Notes: a model not told the origin generated them from the letters alone. DNA of 59,828 nt from Chitinophagaceae bacterium UBA4857 (GCA_002399735.1 DHEF01000013.1:83151-142978), one strand, 5' to 3'. Shown: positions 16,651-25,581, numbered from the stretch's first letter. A program made the numbers and translations.

Positions 16651-17658
16651 CTAAAGGATATTGACCTCCCTTTCGAGGGTAACATTAAATTTTTGTTGTA
16701 CTGATGTTATGATTTCTTCGCTTAAACGATATATTTCCAAACCATTAGCATTGCCATAATTTACTAACACCAATGCTTGTTTTGCATGCACACCGGCATC
16801 ACCACGTTTGTAACCTTTCCAGCCGCAGGCTTCTATTAACCAGCCGGCTGCCAGTTTTACGGTGCCGTCGGCATTGCCATAACCTACTATGGTGGGATAT
16901 TGTTGTAATAGTTGCTGGTATTGTGCTTGTGGTATGCTTGGGTTTTTAAAAAAGCTGCCCGCATTGCCTATTTCGGCAGGGTTGGGTAATTTGGATTGGC
17001 GAATATGAATAACCGCATCTGACACATTTTTAATAGTGGGGTGGGTAATGCCCATGGTATCCAACTGCTGTTTAATAGCACCATATTCCGTATGCAGCGT
17101 GTGTTTTTTTTGTAGCGTAAAACAAACGGAGGTAATAACAAATTGGTCTTTATATTTTCTTTTAAAAATACTTTCACGGTACCCAAATTCGCAATCGTGG
17201 TTATTAAAAGTATAATTGGTCTGTTCCTGTATGTGAAAAGCTTTCAGCGAATGAAAAACATCTTTAATTTCTACACCATAGGCACCAATATTTTGCATAG
17301 GCGATGCACCTACACAACCAGGTATTAGCGAAAGGTTTTCTACACCGCCCCAATTATTGGTAATACAATGTAGTACAAACTGGTGCCAGTTTTCGCCACC
17401 ACCAACTCTAACAGTTACTGTATCGTCGTTTTGCTCCACAAGTTCGATGCCTGTTATACGGTTTTGTAAAACAGCACCATTAAAGTTTTGGGTTAATAAA
17501 ATATTGCTGCCACCGCCAATAATTAAGCGGTTATTAGTGCTGCTGTTAATAGCTTCTCTTAATTCATTGGTGTTTTTAAAAGCGCAAAACTTTTGGGCAA
17601 TTACGTCAATTCCAAAAGTATTATATGGCTTCAAAGAAATATTTTCCTGAAATTGCAT
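16651..17658 (-). CDS. murB: UDP-N-acetylmuramate dehydrogenase MurB
   Basis: A 335-aa FAD enzyme that reduces UDP-GlcNAc-enolpyruvate to UDP-MurNAc in peptidoglycan synthesis. The start at 17658 was chosen because MQFQENISLKPYNTFGID is the normal MurB N-terminus; a longer frame to 17802 would run into the divergent neighbour. Motifs: GGGSNILL (FAD binding), SLIPGCVGASPMQNIGAYG, YRESIFK, and GNAGSFFKNP with the catalytic Ser. Length is that of the E. coli-type enzyme. Only 25 nt separate its start from the divergent gene. Confidence 0.93.
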   Translation of the reverse strand: MQFQENISLKPYNTFGIDVIAQKFCAFKNTNELREAINSSTNNRLIIGGGSNILLTQNFNGAVLQNRITGIELVEQNDDTVTVRVGGGENWHQFVLHCITNNWGGVENLSLIPGCVGASPMQNIGAYGVEIKDVFHSLKAFHIQEQTNYTFNNHDCEFGYRESIFKRKYKDQFVITSVCFTLQKKHTLHTEYGAIKQQLDTMGITHPTIKNVSDAVIHIRQSKLPNPAEIGNAGSFFKNPSIPQAQYQQLLQQYPTIVGYGNADGTVKLAAGWLIEACGWKGYKRGDAGVHAKQALVLVNYGNANGLEIYRLSEEIITSVQQKFNVTLEREVNIL

Positions 17659-17683
17659 GTTGCAATATATAAACTTAAATTTT

Positions 17684-18358
17684 ATGGCAGTAAAAACAGT
17701 TGCAGTTATTGGTGGTACGGGTATGATTGGTAAAAGCCTGGTGGAGATTTTAATTGCGGATAAGGAGGTAGAAACCATTAAATTATTGGTACGTCGCCCC
17801 ATGGAAAAACCTCATGCCAAAGTGGAGGTTAAACTTGTTGATTTTACTGACCGTGAATCAGTACAACTAGCCTTAGAAGAAAGTGAAGTAGTGTTTTGTG
17901 CCATTGGCACCACACAAAGAAATGTACAGGGAAATAAAGATATGTATCGTAAAATTGATTACGAAATTCCCTTATTAGCGGCTAAACTTTGGCAGGAGGT
18001 TGGCTTTACGCAATTTGTAATTGTATCATCTATAGGTGCTGCGGCAAATAGTAAAAGCTTTTACCTGCAATTGAAAGGACAGGTGGAGGAAGCTATTATT
18101 GCCACAAAAATTCCATCGGTACATATTATGCAGCCGTCCATGCTGTTAGGTTTAAGAGAAGAGAAAAGGCCCATGGAAAAGTTTTTGCAAGGCACTATGC
18201 GTTTAACCTCTAAACTTTTTATAGGTAGCTGGCGACAATACCGAGCTATTGAAGGTGATACTGTTGCTAAGGCAATGTTGCAAGCTGCCAAGCAAGCTAA
18301 ATCCGGAGCGCATAGATATACTTTTGATGAGATTACAGCGTTGGCGGAAAAGATGTAG
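17684..18358 (+). CDS. NAD(P)-binding Rossmann-fold oxidoreductase
   Basis: A 224-aa atypical short-chain dehydrogenase/NAD(P)H-binding protein. The dinucleotide-binding loop GGTGMIGKS sits at the N-terminus, with VFCAIGTTQRN and FVIVSSIGAAANSKSFYLQLKG in the usual order; the last holds the Ser and YxxxK-like residues (YLQLK). It resembles the HTATIP2-like group. The substrate cannot be assigned. The start at 17684 is used because it opens directly into the nucleotide-binding strand; 17657 would overlap murB. Confidence 0.82.
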   Translation: MAVKTVAVIGGTGMIGKSLVEILIADKEVETIKLLVRRPMEKPHAKVEVKLVDFTDRESVQLALEESEVVFCAIGTTQRNVQGNKDMYRKIDYEIPLLAAKLWQEVGFTQFVIVSSIGAAANSKSFYLQLKGQVEEAIIATKIPSVHIMQPSMLLGLREEKRPMEKFLQGTMRLTSKLFIGSWRQYRAIEGDTVAKAMLQAAKQAKSGAHRYTFDEITALAEKM

Positions 18359-18447
18359 TATATAGATTTTAGTATTTAGATGGTAGATAAAATGCTAAGC
18401 ACTAAAGATTCAATTCATCATTCATAACTCATCATTCATAATTTCCT

Positions 18448-20952
18448 CTACACCCCATCCACATCCGGAATTACCACCACACTCCTGAAACGCTGTTGTT
18501 GTTGCAGGTTTATTATTTGTGCTTTTATATCACGCTTACACTCCTGTATTAGTTGTTGCTGACGTGGAAGTTTTATCAGCAGTTCCATTATATATTGGTT
18601 GCGAATACGGTTAATAACAGGCTCGGCGGGTCCGGTTAGGTAACCGCCATATTTAGCTTGCAAGCTAATGGCAAATTGCTGTGCTGCTTGCTGTACTACT
18701 TCTTTTATTTTGTGCTTAAAGTTTAAATGTATAATACGGGCAAAAGGAGGGTAAGCAAATTGTTTACGTTTGTCAATTTCATCGGCATACATTTTTTTGT
18801 AATTGTGTTGTTGCACATATTGCAAAACCGGGTGATGTGGCTGACCCGTTTGTATCAAAACATTTCCTGTTTCATTTCTGCGTCCGGCACGGCCGCTTAC
18901 TTGCTCCATTAACTGGAAAGCCCTTTCGTTAACCCTAAAGTCGGCAAAGCTTAAAATACCGTCCGCATCTAAAATACCCACCAATGCTACGGTATCAAAA
19001 TCTAAACCTTTTACTACCATTTGCGTACCTACTAAAATATCAATACGTTTTTGTTCAAATTGTTGTAATAAGGTATCGTGGGCATGTTTACCACGTACGG
19101 TATCAATATCCATACGGGCCACTTTAGCTTTAGGGAATTTTTCCTGTAATAGTTCCTCTATCTTTTCTGTACCAAAATTACGCTGAACAAATGCATGGCT
19201 GCCACAAGCGAGACAGGTTTGCAATGGCGGATAAGTTGAGCCACAATAATGACAAGCTAATTGATTGGTATGTTTATGAAAAGTTAGCGACACATTACAA
19301 TGTTTGCATTTAGGTACCCAATTACAAACACTACACACTTGATAAGGCGAATAACCACGACGGTTTTGAAACAATATGACCTGTTTTTGTGTTGTTATAC
19401 TTTGCTCAATAGCTTTTGCCAGGTCAGGTGTTATAATGGCTTTTTCTTTATCGTTAGGTTTGCGCTCAATCTTTCTAATATCAATCATGTTTATGGCAGG
19501 CATAGATACATCGCCAAATCTTTGATTTAATTCAATCAACGCATATTTGCCGGTTTGCGCATTATAATAAGATTCTAGCGATGGGGTAGCGCTACCCAAT
19601 AAAACTTTTGCCTGATATAAGGACGCAAAATAAATAGCCGTATCACGGCCATGATACCGTGGTGCAGGTTCTTGTTGTTTGTAAGAAGTATCATGTTCTT
19701 CATCGCAAATAATCAGAGATAAATCTTTAAACGGCAGGAATAAAGTAGAACGGGCTCCCAGTATAACTTTAAGTTCGCCGCTTTTTACTTTATTCCAAAT
19801 TTCCACTCTTTCATTTTGCGAAAATTTGGAATGGTATACGCCTATATAGCCACCAAAATGTTTTTGTAGCCGGCGTATTACCTGCGAGGTGAGGGCTATT
19901 TCCGGCAACATGTATAAGACCTGTTTGCCTTGTTTTATTTGCTCTTCAATAAGCCGAACATATATCTGTGTTTTACCACTGGATGTTACGCCATGCAACA
20001 GGCTAACTGTTTTGGTGTTAAAACTTTCCTTTACCTGTGTATAAGCAAGTTGCTGCGCAGACGAAAGTGCAAAGTCAATCGTAATATCTTTTGGTAAATA
20101 TTGTATTCTGTCAACTTCTCTTTTTTCGCTGCGTAAAATGTTTTTGGCTATCAGCCCTTTTAATTGCGCATCCGATGCGCCTGATTTTTTAAGCAAAGCA
20201 TTTCTTGTTACATTGCCTTCTGTTTTATGCAAATGCAAATAGGCTAATAACAATTCCATTTGTTTTTCGGCACGTTGTAATTTGGGGTCTTCGTTTAAAA
20301 GTTTGGCAAGTGCAGCTTCGTTCTCATAAGTTTTTTCTAATAAAATATAGGTCTCTTTTTTGGGTGCGTAGGTGCTTTTGAGTGCTTCCCAAACATAACA
20401 AATCCGTTGATTAATCAACCTATTCACTACTGGGTACACATGCGGCGAGTCTAATATTAACTGTAGCTCTGTCAGCTTTAATTCTTTTTTAATCAGTAAT
20501 GCTTCTGCCACAACATATTCTTCCGCATCCAAAGCGGTAAAATCGTCCCCAAACTCTTCATTGTACACTACAATAGTTTCGCTGGATAATTTAAAATGTG
20601 CAGGTAAACCGGCAGCCATTACCTCACCTTCACTGCACATATAGTATGTAGCCATCCATTCCCACAGTTTCAATTGCTCTTCATACACTACGGGTACAAC
20701 ATCCAATACATTTAAAATATCCTTCGGCTCAAAAAAATCAGGTTTGTCGGTATGAATTCTTTTTATAACACCGGCATATTTTTTCTGCTTACCCAGGTTA
20801 ACTTCTACTCTACAGCCCACCAATGCCGTTTCCTGTAAATGTTGTGGTATTCGCCAGGTATAATTTTGCGGTAGTGCCAACGGAATAATTACCTCAGCAT
20901 ATACCGAAGTAGTTGTTTCCGCTGCAAATAAAATATTATCCTGTACCGGCAT
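18448..20952 (-). CDS. priA: Primosomal protein N' (replication restart helicase PriA)
   Basis: An 834-aa superfamily 2 helicase that reloads the replisome at stalled forks. Order: N-terminal 3'-DNA-binding domain (about 15-120), winged-helix region, helicase lobe 1 with Walker A GVTSSGKT and DEEH box, a zinc module of eight Cys (CSVCNWVPKCKHC and CHYCGSTYPPLQTCLACG), helicase lobe 2 with GTQMVVKGLDFD and QVSGRAGR, and the C-terminal domain. Full length and intact. It appears to be last in a minus-strand operon after the DUF4258 and acyltransferase genes, 30 nt downstream of the latter. Confidence 0.95.
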   Translation of the reverse strand: MPVQDNILFAAETTTSVYAEVIIPLALPQNYTWRIPQHLQETALVGCRVEVNLGKQKKYAGVIKRIHTDKPDFFEPKDILNVLDVVPVVYEEQLKLWEWMATYYMCSEGEVMAAGLPAHFKLSSETIVVYNEEFGDDFTALDAEEYVVAEALLIKKELKLTELQLILDSPHVYPVVNRLINQRICYVWEALKSTYAPKKETYILLEKTYENEAALAKLLNEDPKLQRAEKQMELLLAYLHLHKTEGNVTRNALLKKSGASDAQLKGLIAKNILRSEKREVDRIQYLPKDITIDFALSSAQQLAYTQVKESFNTKTVSLLHGVTSSGKTQIYVRLIEEQIKQGKQVLYMLPEIALTSQVIRRLQKHFGGYIGVYHSKFSQNERVEIWNKVKSGELKVILGARSTLFLPFKDLSLIICDEEHDTSYKQQEPAPRYHGRDTAIYFASLYQAKVLLGSATPSLESYYNAQTGKYALIELNQRFGDVSMPAINMIDIRKIERKPNDKEKAIITPDLAKAIEQSITTQKQVILFQNRRGYSPYQVCSVCNWVPKCKHCNVSLTFHKHTNQLACHYCGSTYPPLQTCLACGSHAFVQRNFGTEKIEELLQEKFPKAKVARMDIDTVRGKHAHDTLLQQFEQKRIDILVGTQMVVKGLDFDTVALVGILDADGILSFADFRVNERAFQLMEQVSGRAGRRNETGNVLIQTGQPHHPVLQYVQQHNYKKMYADEIDKRKQFAYPPFARIIHLNFKHKIKEVVQQAAQQFAISLQAKYGGYLTGPAEPVINRIRNQYIMELLIKLPRQQQLIQECKRDIKAQIINLQQQQRFRSVVVIPDVDGV

Positions 20953-20982
20953 CTTTGCTTGTAAGTTTGTTGTAAAGTTCGC

Positions 20983-21762
20983 TTAGTTTTCTGCTTCCAC
21001 CTCTTTTTTAATCCAAGGTACATTATATGTCTGCAGTTTTGCCGTCATAATTTGATGTGTTTTTAGTTTCAACGCAGCCACATCAGCTATGGTTAAATCT
21101 GCAACCGGTATTTCATCTAAAAAAACTACCCGGCTTCTGCCTGGTGTCATACTCCACACACTATCATAATGCATACGGCTGTAAGTATCTAAAAATAAAA
21201 CAGGCTTAATGGGTGTTTGTGTTTCAATAGCTAACTTAAATGCACCGTCATAAAAATCTCTCAACGGTTTATGCGTCATATTAAAAGTGCCTTCCGGAAA
21301 AAAGAAAACCGAGATTCCTTTCTTAATAATAGAAGTTAATAACCTTACGCTTTTAGTTCGGTTGGCTGCATTACTCCTGTCCACGGTAACAATGGCGTTT
21401 TTATAAATATAACCAAACAACGGGATTTTTGCCATTTCCACTTTTCCTAACGGACGTATAGGTTGTCTTATTACCTTCACCAGTACTGCCGAATCAATAT
21501 AGGATATATGATTAGTAATAAATACGTATTGCTTTTGTTTGTTGTGCGGCTTTTCATAAATACGTTTATGAAAAATAAATATTAATGGAAACCATATGTC
21601 TGCCCATAAAGTACATAAGCGTAAAATAATATTACCGCCTTTAATACGTCCAAAAAAACCTGCTATTATCACAAACGGAAATATTAATAACATGATAGCC
21701 AGGAACAAAACAATTGCATACACACAATACAGCCATTGCAAGGGCTTTAACCATATTTTCAT
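20983..21762 (-). CDS. Lysophospholipid acyltransferase family protein (PlsC-like)
   Basis: A 259-aa membrane acyltransferase. An N-terminal pair of hydrophobic segments is followed by the NHxxxxD motif as NHISYID, then the glycerol-phosphate-binding block with FFPEGTFN. These are the defining motifs of 1-acyl-sn-glycerol-3-phosphate acyltransferases, which make phosphatidic acid or acylate other lipids at the inner membrane. It starts 3 nt after the stop of the DUF4258 gene and precedes priA by 30 nt, giving a three-gene minus-strand operon with no obvious shared pathway. Confidence 0.88.
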   Translation of the reverse strand: MKIWLKPLQWLYCVYAIVLFLAIMLLIFPFVIIAGFFGRIKGGNIILRLCTLWADIWFPLIFIFHKRIYEKPHNKQKQYVFITNHISYIDSAVLVKVIRQPIRPLGKVEMAKIPLFGYIYKNAIVTVDRSNAANRTKSVRLLTSIIKKGISVFFFPEGTFNMTHKPLRDFYDGAFKLAIETQTPIKPVLFLDTYSRMHYDSVWSMTPGRSRVVFLDEIPVADLTIADVAALKLKTHQIMTAKLQTYNVPWIKKEVEAEN

Positions 21763-21765
21763 GTG

Positions 21766-22239
21766 TTATTTGTTTTGATGTTTTTTATCATCACCCGGAC
21801 ATTCGCATTGCCAGTTTGTACCCAAATCTATTGTTGTAACAACTTTGGTTTTATAATCACACTGCGCAAATATAATACGCACCCGTTGATTGTCCGATGT
21901 TGTTCCTTCCAACGCATATTCAGGGCAAGGGCGGGCATTTACATTACTTTTATTGTAGTTGATTTTTCCGTCACGCATAATTTGTTCTACTTCGGCTTGT
22001 GTAATATGACGGCATTGCATCCGGCATTTGGCGTGGGCAGTATATTCAATAAACGATGTTCTTCTGTCAAAACCACGGTTGCGATTAGTGGTACTAGCCG
22101 GATCGGTACTCGTAGTTTTTTTTGTATTGTCAGTTGTCTTTTTTTCTTCCGGCGCCTGGCATTGTCGCACAAAAAATAATACTACTGCCAATAATAGTAC
22201 AACCAATAAAGGAACAGCTTTTTTTAACTTCGCATTCAT
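21766..22239 (-). CDS. Membrane-anchored DUF4258 domain protein
   Basis: A 157-aa protein with one N-terminal hydrophobic segment (about residues 9-24) and a periplasmic or surface DUF4258 domain (about 55-145): IEYTAHAKCRMQCRHITQAEVEQIMRDG, then EGTTSDNQRVRIIFAQ and VVTTIDLG. DUF4258 domains resemble RelE-type toxins and are usually cytoplasmic, so a membrane-tethered form suggests a different role. Six Cys residues in the mature part could form disulfides. It heads the minus-strand operon with the acyltransferase and priA. Confidence 0.8.
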   Translation of the reverse strand: MNAKLKKAVPLLVVLLLAVVLFFVRQCQAPEEKKTTDNTKKTTSTDPASTTNRNRGFDRRTSFIEYTAHAKCRMQCRHITQAEVEQIMRDGKINYNKSNVNARPCPEYALEGTTSDNQRVRIIFAQCDYKTKVVTTIDLGTNWQCECPGDDKKHQNK

Positions 22240-22590
22240 CTTGCAAGTTTACTGGTTTATTAGCGGTTTAAATTAAAAAGTAAAAATTAAAAAGTAAAAA
22301 TTAAAAAGTAAAAATCTAAAACAATGTAATAACCCTTCTAAATGTTAAATCTCTCATTATCTAATTGGCAAATTGTTTAATTCTCAAATTGGACTTGGGG
22401 CTATCAACAGTAGTAACTCCGGTCAACAACCGTTCCGGCCTTTTGCAGTAGTGCAACGTCTGCACACTTTTCCATCTCACGGTTGCAGCTACTGCTGTCA
22501 GTCCGGCAGCCCATCAACTGTAAAACATACCCAAAATAAATCTCAAATATTTTTATGGAATGTGCAGCAAAACAAACTCTATTAATATTT
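22240..22590. repeat. Intergenic region: tandem repeat and dispersed repeat
   Basis: No gene is seen. Bases 22271-22312 are three perfect copies of the 14-mer ATTAAAAAGTAAAA. Bases about 22390-22525 are a minus-strand dispersed element sharing GTAGTAACTCCGGT, TTGCAGTAGTGCAA and CACGGTTGCAGCTACT with the element at 26990-27245. Confidence 0.65.
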
Positions 22591-22637
22591 ATAACTAAAA
22601 AAATAGTTTGTAAACTAAAAAATTAGTTATAAGTTTG
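22591..22637 (+). promoter_or_regulatory. Promoter with nested BlaI-type operator
   Basis: A near-ideal promoter: TTTG at 22607-22610, 19-nt spacer, TAAGTTTG at 22630-22637; the ATG follows at 22659. Overlaying it is a 40-bp dyad: outer arms ATAACTAA (22591-22598) and TTAGTTAT (22623-22630), inner TAGTTT-GT-AAACTA (22604-22617). The inner dyad covers the -33 element. The gene immediately downstream is a BlaI/MecI-type repressor, so autoregulation is the natural inference. Confidence 0.75.
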
Positions 22638-22658
22638 GATGGTAAAAATAATTACAGC

Positions 22659-23024
22659 ATGAAAACCTTAACAAAAGCCGAAGAGCAGGTAATGCAGGTA
22701 TTATGGCAGTTAGAAAAATCTTTCCTGAGGAATATTGTGGATCATATGCCCGTGCCTAAACCACACCAGAACACCGTAGCTACTTTACTAAAAATTTTAA
22801 TGGAAAAAGAATTTGTAGCCGTTAATGTAATTGGCCGCCAGCATGAGTATTATCCTTTAATAAGCAAGGAAGAATATTCTAAAAAATCAATGCGCCAATT
22901 GGTTAAAGGTTATTTCGAAGGTTCTTTTAGCAATGTTGTGTCGTTTTTGGTAGAGGAAAAAGATATTTCAGTAGCCGAGTTGGAAAGCTTACTGAAAAAA
23001 ATAAAAGACAAGAAAGGCAAATAA
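22659..23024 (+). CDS. BlaI/MecI/CopY family transcriptional repressor
   Basis: A 121-aa winged-helix repressor. The N-terminal KTLTKAEEQVMQVLWQLEKSFLRNIVDHMP and HQNTVATLLKILMEKEFV are the family's DNA-binding half; the C-terminal half is the dimerisation region (FSNVVSFLVEEKDISVAELESLLKKIKDK). The ATG at 22659 was chosen because the upstream candidate at 22635 lies inside the -7 box and would precede the transcription start. The M56 peptidase/TonB gene starts 33 nt downstream, the classic repressor-sensor pairing. It probably binds the dyad at 22591-22630. Confidence 0.92.
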   Translation: MKTLTKAEEQVMQVLWQLEKSFLRNIVDHMPVPKPHQNTVATLLKILMEKEFVAVNVIGRQHEYYPLISKEEYSKKSMRQLVKGYFEGSFSNVVSFLVEEKDISVAELESLLKKIKDKKGK

Positions 23025-23057
23025 ACTTATTTGATAAACACTTTTTAAATTACTTAC

Positions 23058-24578
23058 ATGAAAACTTTACTTTTTTATGTATTGCAGGTAGTGTTATGCT
23101 CGGGTATTTTGTATGGCTACTATTTGCTGATGTTACGCAATAAAAAATTTCACCAGTACAACCGGTTTTACCTGTTGTTGGTAGTATTGTTAAGTTTTAT
23201 AATTCCGTTGTTGGAGTTTAATATAAAACCAACCGAATTGGGTGGGGGAGTTGATAGTCAGATGCTACAAAACATTTTTATAAAATCTTATAAGCCTTCT
23301 ACTGCTAACAATCTGCAACAAATAGGTTATTGGTTGGTGGATAATGCGCTACTGTTATTATATGTTTTAATGGCTGCCTTTTTATTCATTCGTTTAGTAA
23401 AAAGTGTACTACAGTTATTTATTATAAAAAATAAATACAAGGCAGAAAAATTACAGAATGTACAATTGTTTCGTACCAACGAACCTGGTACTCCTTTCTC
23501 TTTTTTTAACTGGCTTTTTTGGGATAATAATATTGTAATGGAATCGGATAATGGTAAACAGATTTTTAAACACGAGCTGTACCATATACAACAAAAACAT
23601 AGTTGGGATATAATTGCTATGGAACTGGTTTGTATAGTTGGTTGGATGAATCCTTTTTTTCATTTAATAAGAAAAGAGCAGGCCACAATTCATGAGTTTT
23701 TAGCCGACCGCTACGCCATGCAACACCAGAACAAATGGGATTATGCCGAATTATTACTCCTACAAGCACTTACACACAAACAACGATTAACACATCCTTT
23801 TTTTAACAACCAAATAAAACGACGTATAGCCATGATTACAAACGTTAACAAAACCAGTTTTTTATATGTACGTAAACTGCTGGTGCTACCTATGCTTTTA
23901 CTGGTAGTAGCTTTTTTTGCCATTAATTGCACCAACAGTGATGCCGGTAAGGACAAAACAACCGGAAAAGACACCCTTCAGGAAATTACAATTAAAACAG
24001 TAAATGTACAGCCTAAGGATAGTGTGACTGAGATAACCATTGTGGATGAAAAACAAATACCTCCCCCGCCACCACCAAAAGTGGAGGAGAAACAAATACC
24101 ACCCCCACCGCCACCTATAGAAGAAAGAGTAAAGTTTATTCCTCCTAAGGGTGTAAAAGACAAGAATGGAGAGGAAGTGCCAACTGTTGAGTTAAAAAAG
24201 TTTACTCCTCCGAAAGTGGTAAAGGATGAAGAAAAGACTACAGAACCTGAAGTGTATGAAAAAGTTGAAATAGAGGCTGCTTTTCCTGGAGGCCCCAAAG
24301 CATGGGAAAATTTTTTACGCCGGAATTTAAATCCTAATGTACCTGTAGACAATGGCGCACCAGCCGGTAGATACACTACATATGTACAATTTATTGTTGA
24401 TAAAGAGGGGAATGCAAGCGGATTTAAGCCTGTTACCAGTCTTGGATTTGGCATGGAAAAAGAAGTAATGCGGGTAATACAAAAAACTACGAAATGGGTA
24501 CCAGCAGTACAAAATGGTATAGCCGTAACAGCCTACCGTAAACAACCAATAACGTTTATTGTGGGAGAAGAGAAATAG
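23058..24578 (+). CDS. M56 (BlaR1-like) metallopeptidase fused to a TonB C-terminal domain
   Basis: A 506-aa membrane protein. Residues about 1-295 form the BlaR1/MecR1-type M56 peptidase: helices at about 1-20, 35-50 and 92-115, the zinc site HELYH (172-176) and downstream EFLADRYA, then a last helix (about 276-293). A periplasmic linker follows, with two near-identical proline tracts (IPPPPPPKVEEKQ and IPPPPPPIEE, about 333-356), then a TonB C-terminal domain (about 405-505, starting AAFPGGPKAWENFLRRNL). In place of a penicillin-binding sensor domain it carries a TonB module that could contact an outer-membrane receptor. The operon partner is the BlaI-type repressor, which this peptidase probably inactivates. 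Confidence 0.9.
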   Translation: MKTLLFYVLQVVLCSGILYGYYLLMLRNKKFHQYNRFYLLLVVLLSFIIPLLEFNIKPTELGGGVDSQMLQNIFIKSYKPSTANNLQQIGYWLVDNALLLLYVLMAAFLFIRLVKSVLQLFIIKNKYKAEKLQNVQLFRTNEPGTPFSFFNWLFWDNNIVMESDNGKQIFKHELYHIQQKHSWDIIAMELVCIVGWMNPFFHLIRKEQATIHEFLADRYAMQHQNKWDYAELLLLQALTHKQRLTHPFFNNQIKRRIAMITNVNKTSFLYVRKLLVLPMLLLVVAFFAINCTNSDAGKDKTTGKDTLQEITIKTVNVQPKDSVTEITIVDEKQIPPPPPPKVEEKQIPPPPPPIEERVKFIPPKGVKDKNGEEVPTVELKKFTPPKVVKDEEKTTEPEVYEKVEIEAAFPGGPKAWENFLRRNLNPNVPVDNGAPAGRYTTYVQFIVDKEGNASGFKPVTSLGFGMEKEVMRVIQKTTKWVPAVQNGIAVTAYRKQPITFIVGEEK

Positions 24579-24598
24579 AATTCTATAAAACTACTCCT

Positions 24599-25294
24599 TT
24601 ACTTTTTACTTTTAAACTGCCAGTTAATAATTGGCAGTTTTCTTTTTTCATTCACGTTCCATATACCAAATTGTAAACCCCTAAGTTTTTTGGTTTTATT
24701 TAAAATACCTATTTGTATACCCTTTGTTTCCCGGCCAAAATTGCCTACTCCAACTTGTAAACCACCGGCTTTTGCGCCATAGTTGGATAATCCAATTTGC
24801 AATCCGTTAAAATAATAACTCTCGTTAAACATGGCAAATTGTAAACCATTATGTTTTTTTGCAAAGTTCATAAATGCTGATGCCGTAATGCCATTTACCT
24901 GATAATTTATATTACCTACTAAGCCGGTATTAATGCCATTGGTTATACAATCACAAACAGTACCAGTAGCAGATAAAGAAATGCCGTTTATTCTTTCTGA
25001 TATGGGTTCAGTTGCTTTCTTTTCAAATTCACTATCGGTTTCTGCTACCGGGCTTCGAGGTATAAGCGGTACTAAAATACCGGCACCAAGTATTTCTATT
25101 TTTATACCGTTGGTATTGGTATTTCGTAGGTCATTACTAATAGTACCAATACCAACAGCTATACCATGTATATTAATGTCTTTTTTATGATAAGTCCATG
25201 CCGGAAAATAGTTTTTACGTTTACTTTTTTGCGCAAAAGAAAGCTGATTAAATGAGAGGCATAATAACAGGGTAATAAAAAGAGTAGTCTTCAT
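24599..25294 (-). CDS. Secreted protein with GxQxGxxN repeats (LA_2272-like)
   Basis: A 231-aa exported protein with signal peptide ending FAQ. From about residue 65 it has repeated short units of the form Gl-Q-hydrophobic-G-hydrophobic-N, seen as GLQIGLSNYG, GLQVGVGNFG, GIQIGILNKT and GLQFGIWNVN near the C-terminus, with earlier degenerate copies (GIAVGIGTIS, GISLSATG). This resembles the LA_2272-type surface repeat family. A regular beta-helix or solenoid is likely. Function unknown. It is convergent with the M56-TonB gene, 20 nt away. Confidence 0.7.
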   Translation of the reverse strand: MKTTLFITLLLCLSFNQLSFAQKSKRKNYFPAWTYHKKDINIHGIAVGIGTISNDLRNTNTNGIKIEILGAGILVPLIPRSPVAETDSEFEKKATEPISERINGISLSATGTVCDCITNGINTGLVGNINYQVNGITASAFMNFAKKHNGLQFAMFNESYYFNGLQIGLSNYGAKAGGLQVGVGNFGRETKGIQIGILNKTKKLRGLQFGIWNVNEKRKLPIINWQFKSKK

Positions 25295-25580
25295 ATAATA
25301 CTTATGTTACAAAGTTTGCAAAAGAAAAGAATGTGGCAATAAGTTAATTTGATTTAATAATTGGTTTTACTAAAGAAACACAGCGGCTTGCACAATGCCC
25401 AATAGAAACCTCACCCCAACCCTCTCCTAAAGGAGAGGGAGCTTTAACTCCGATAAAAAGAGTTTACTACCAAATGCTCAATAGAATTACTACAGTACAA
25501 GAGTGCGACGCAACAGACGATGATAGTAGTACTACAGCCGGTAAACAAAAAAATAAAACAACTAACACAAACCTATCCGC
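25295..25580. repeat. Gene-free region of dispersed repeats
   Basis: Bases 25388-25405 hold GCACAATGCCCAATAGAA; 25408-25445 hold CCTCACCCCAACCCTCTCCT and its complementary AGGAGAGGG hairpin; 25478-25535 hold CTCAATAGAATTACTACAGT followed by ACAAGAGTGCGACGCAAC. The first block has apparently been interrupted by insertion of the second. No gene is seen. Confidence 0.55.
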
Positions 25581-25581
25581 A

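Noticed and set aside
17659..17802. 48-residue N-terminal extension of MurB.
   Set aside because: It overlaps the start of the divergent NAD(P)-binding gene and has no similarity to MurB; the usual family start is at 17658.
22271..22312. CRISPR-like array.
   Set aside because: The repeats are contiguous 14-mers without spacers.
23978..24454. Open frame antisense to the M56-TonB gene, Gly-rich.
   Set aside because: The glycine tracts are the complement of the proline tracts; it is a shadow of the real gene.
22590..24578. Beta-lactam resistance operon.
   Set aside because: The BlaI/BlaR1-like pair is present but there is no beta-lactamase and no penicillin-binding sensor domain; the sensor has a TonB domain instead.
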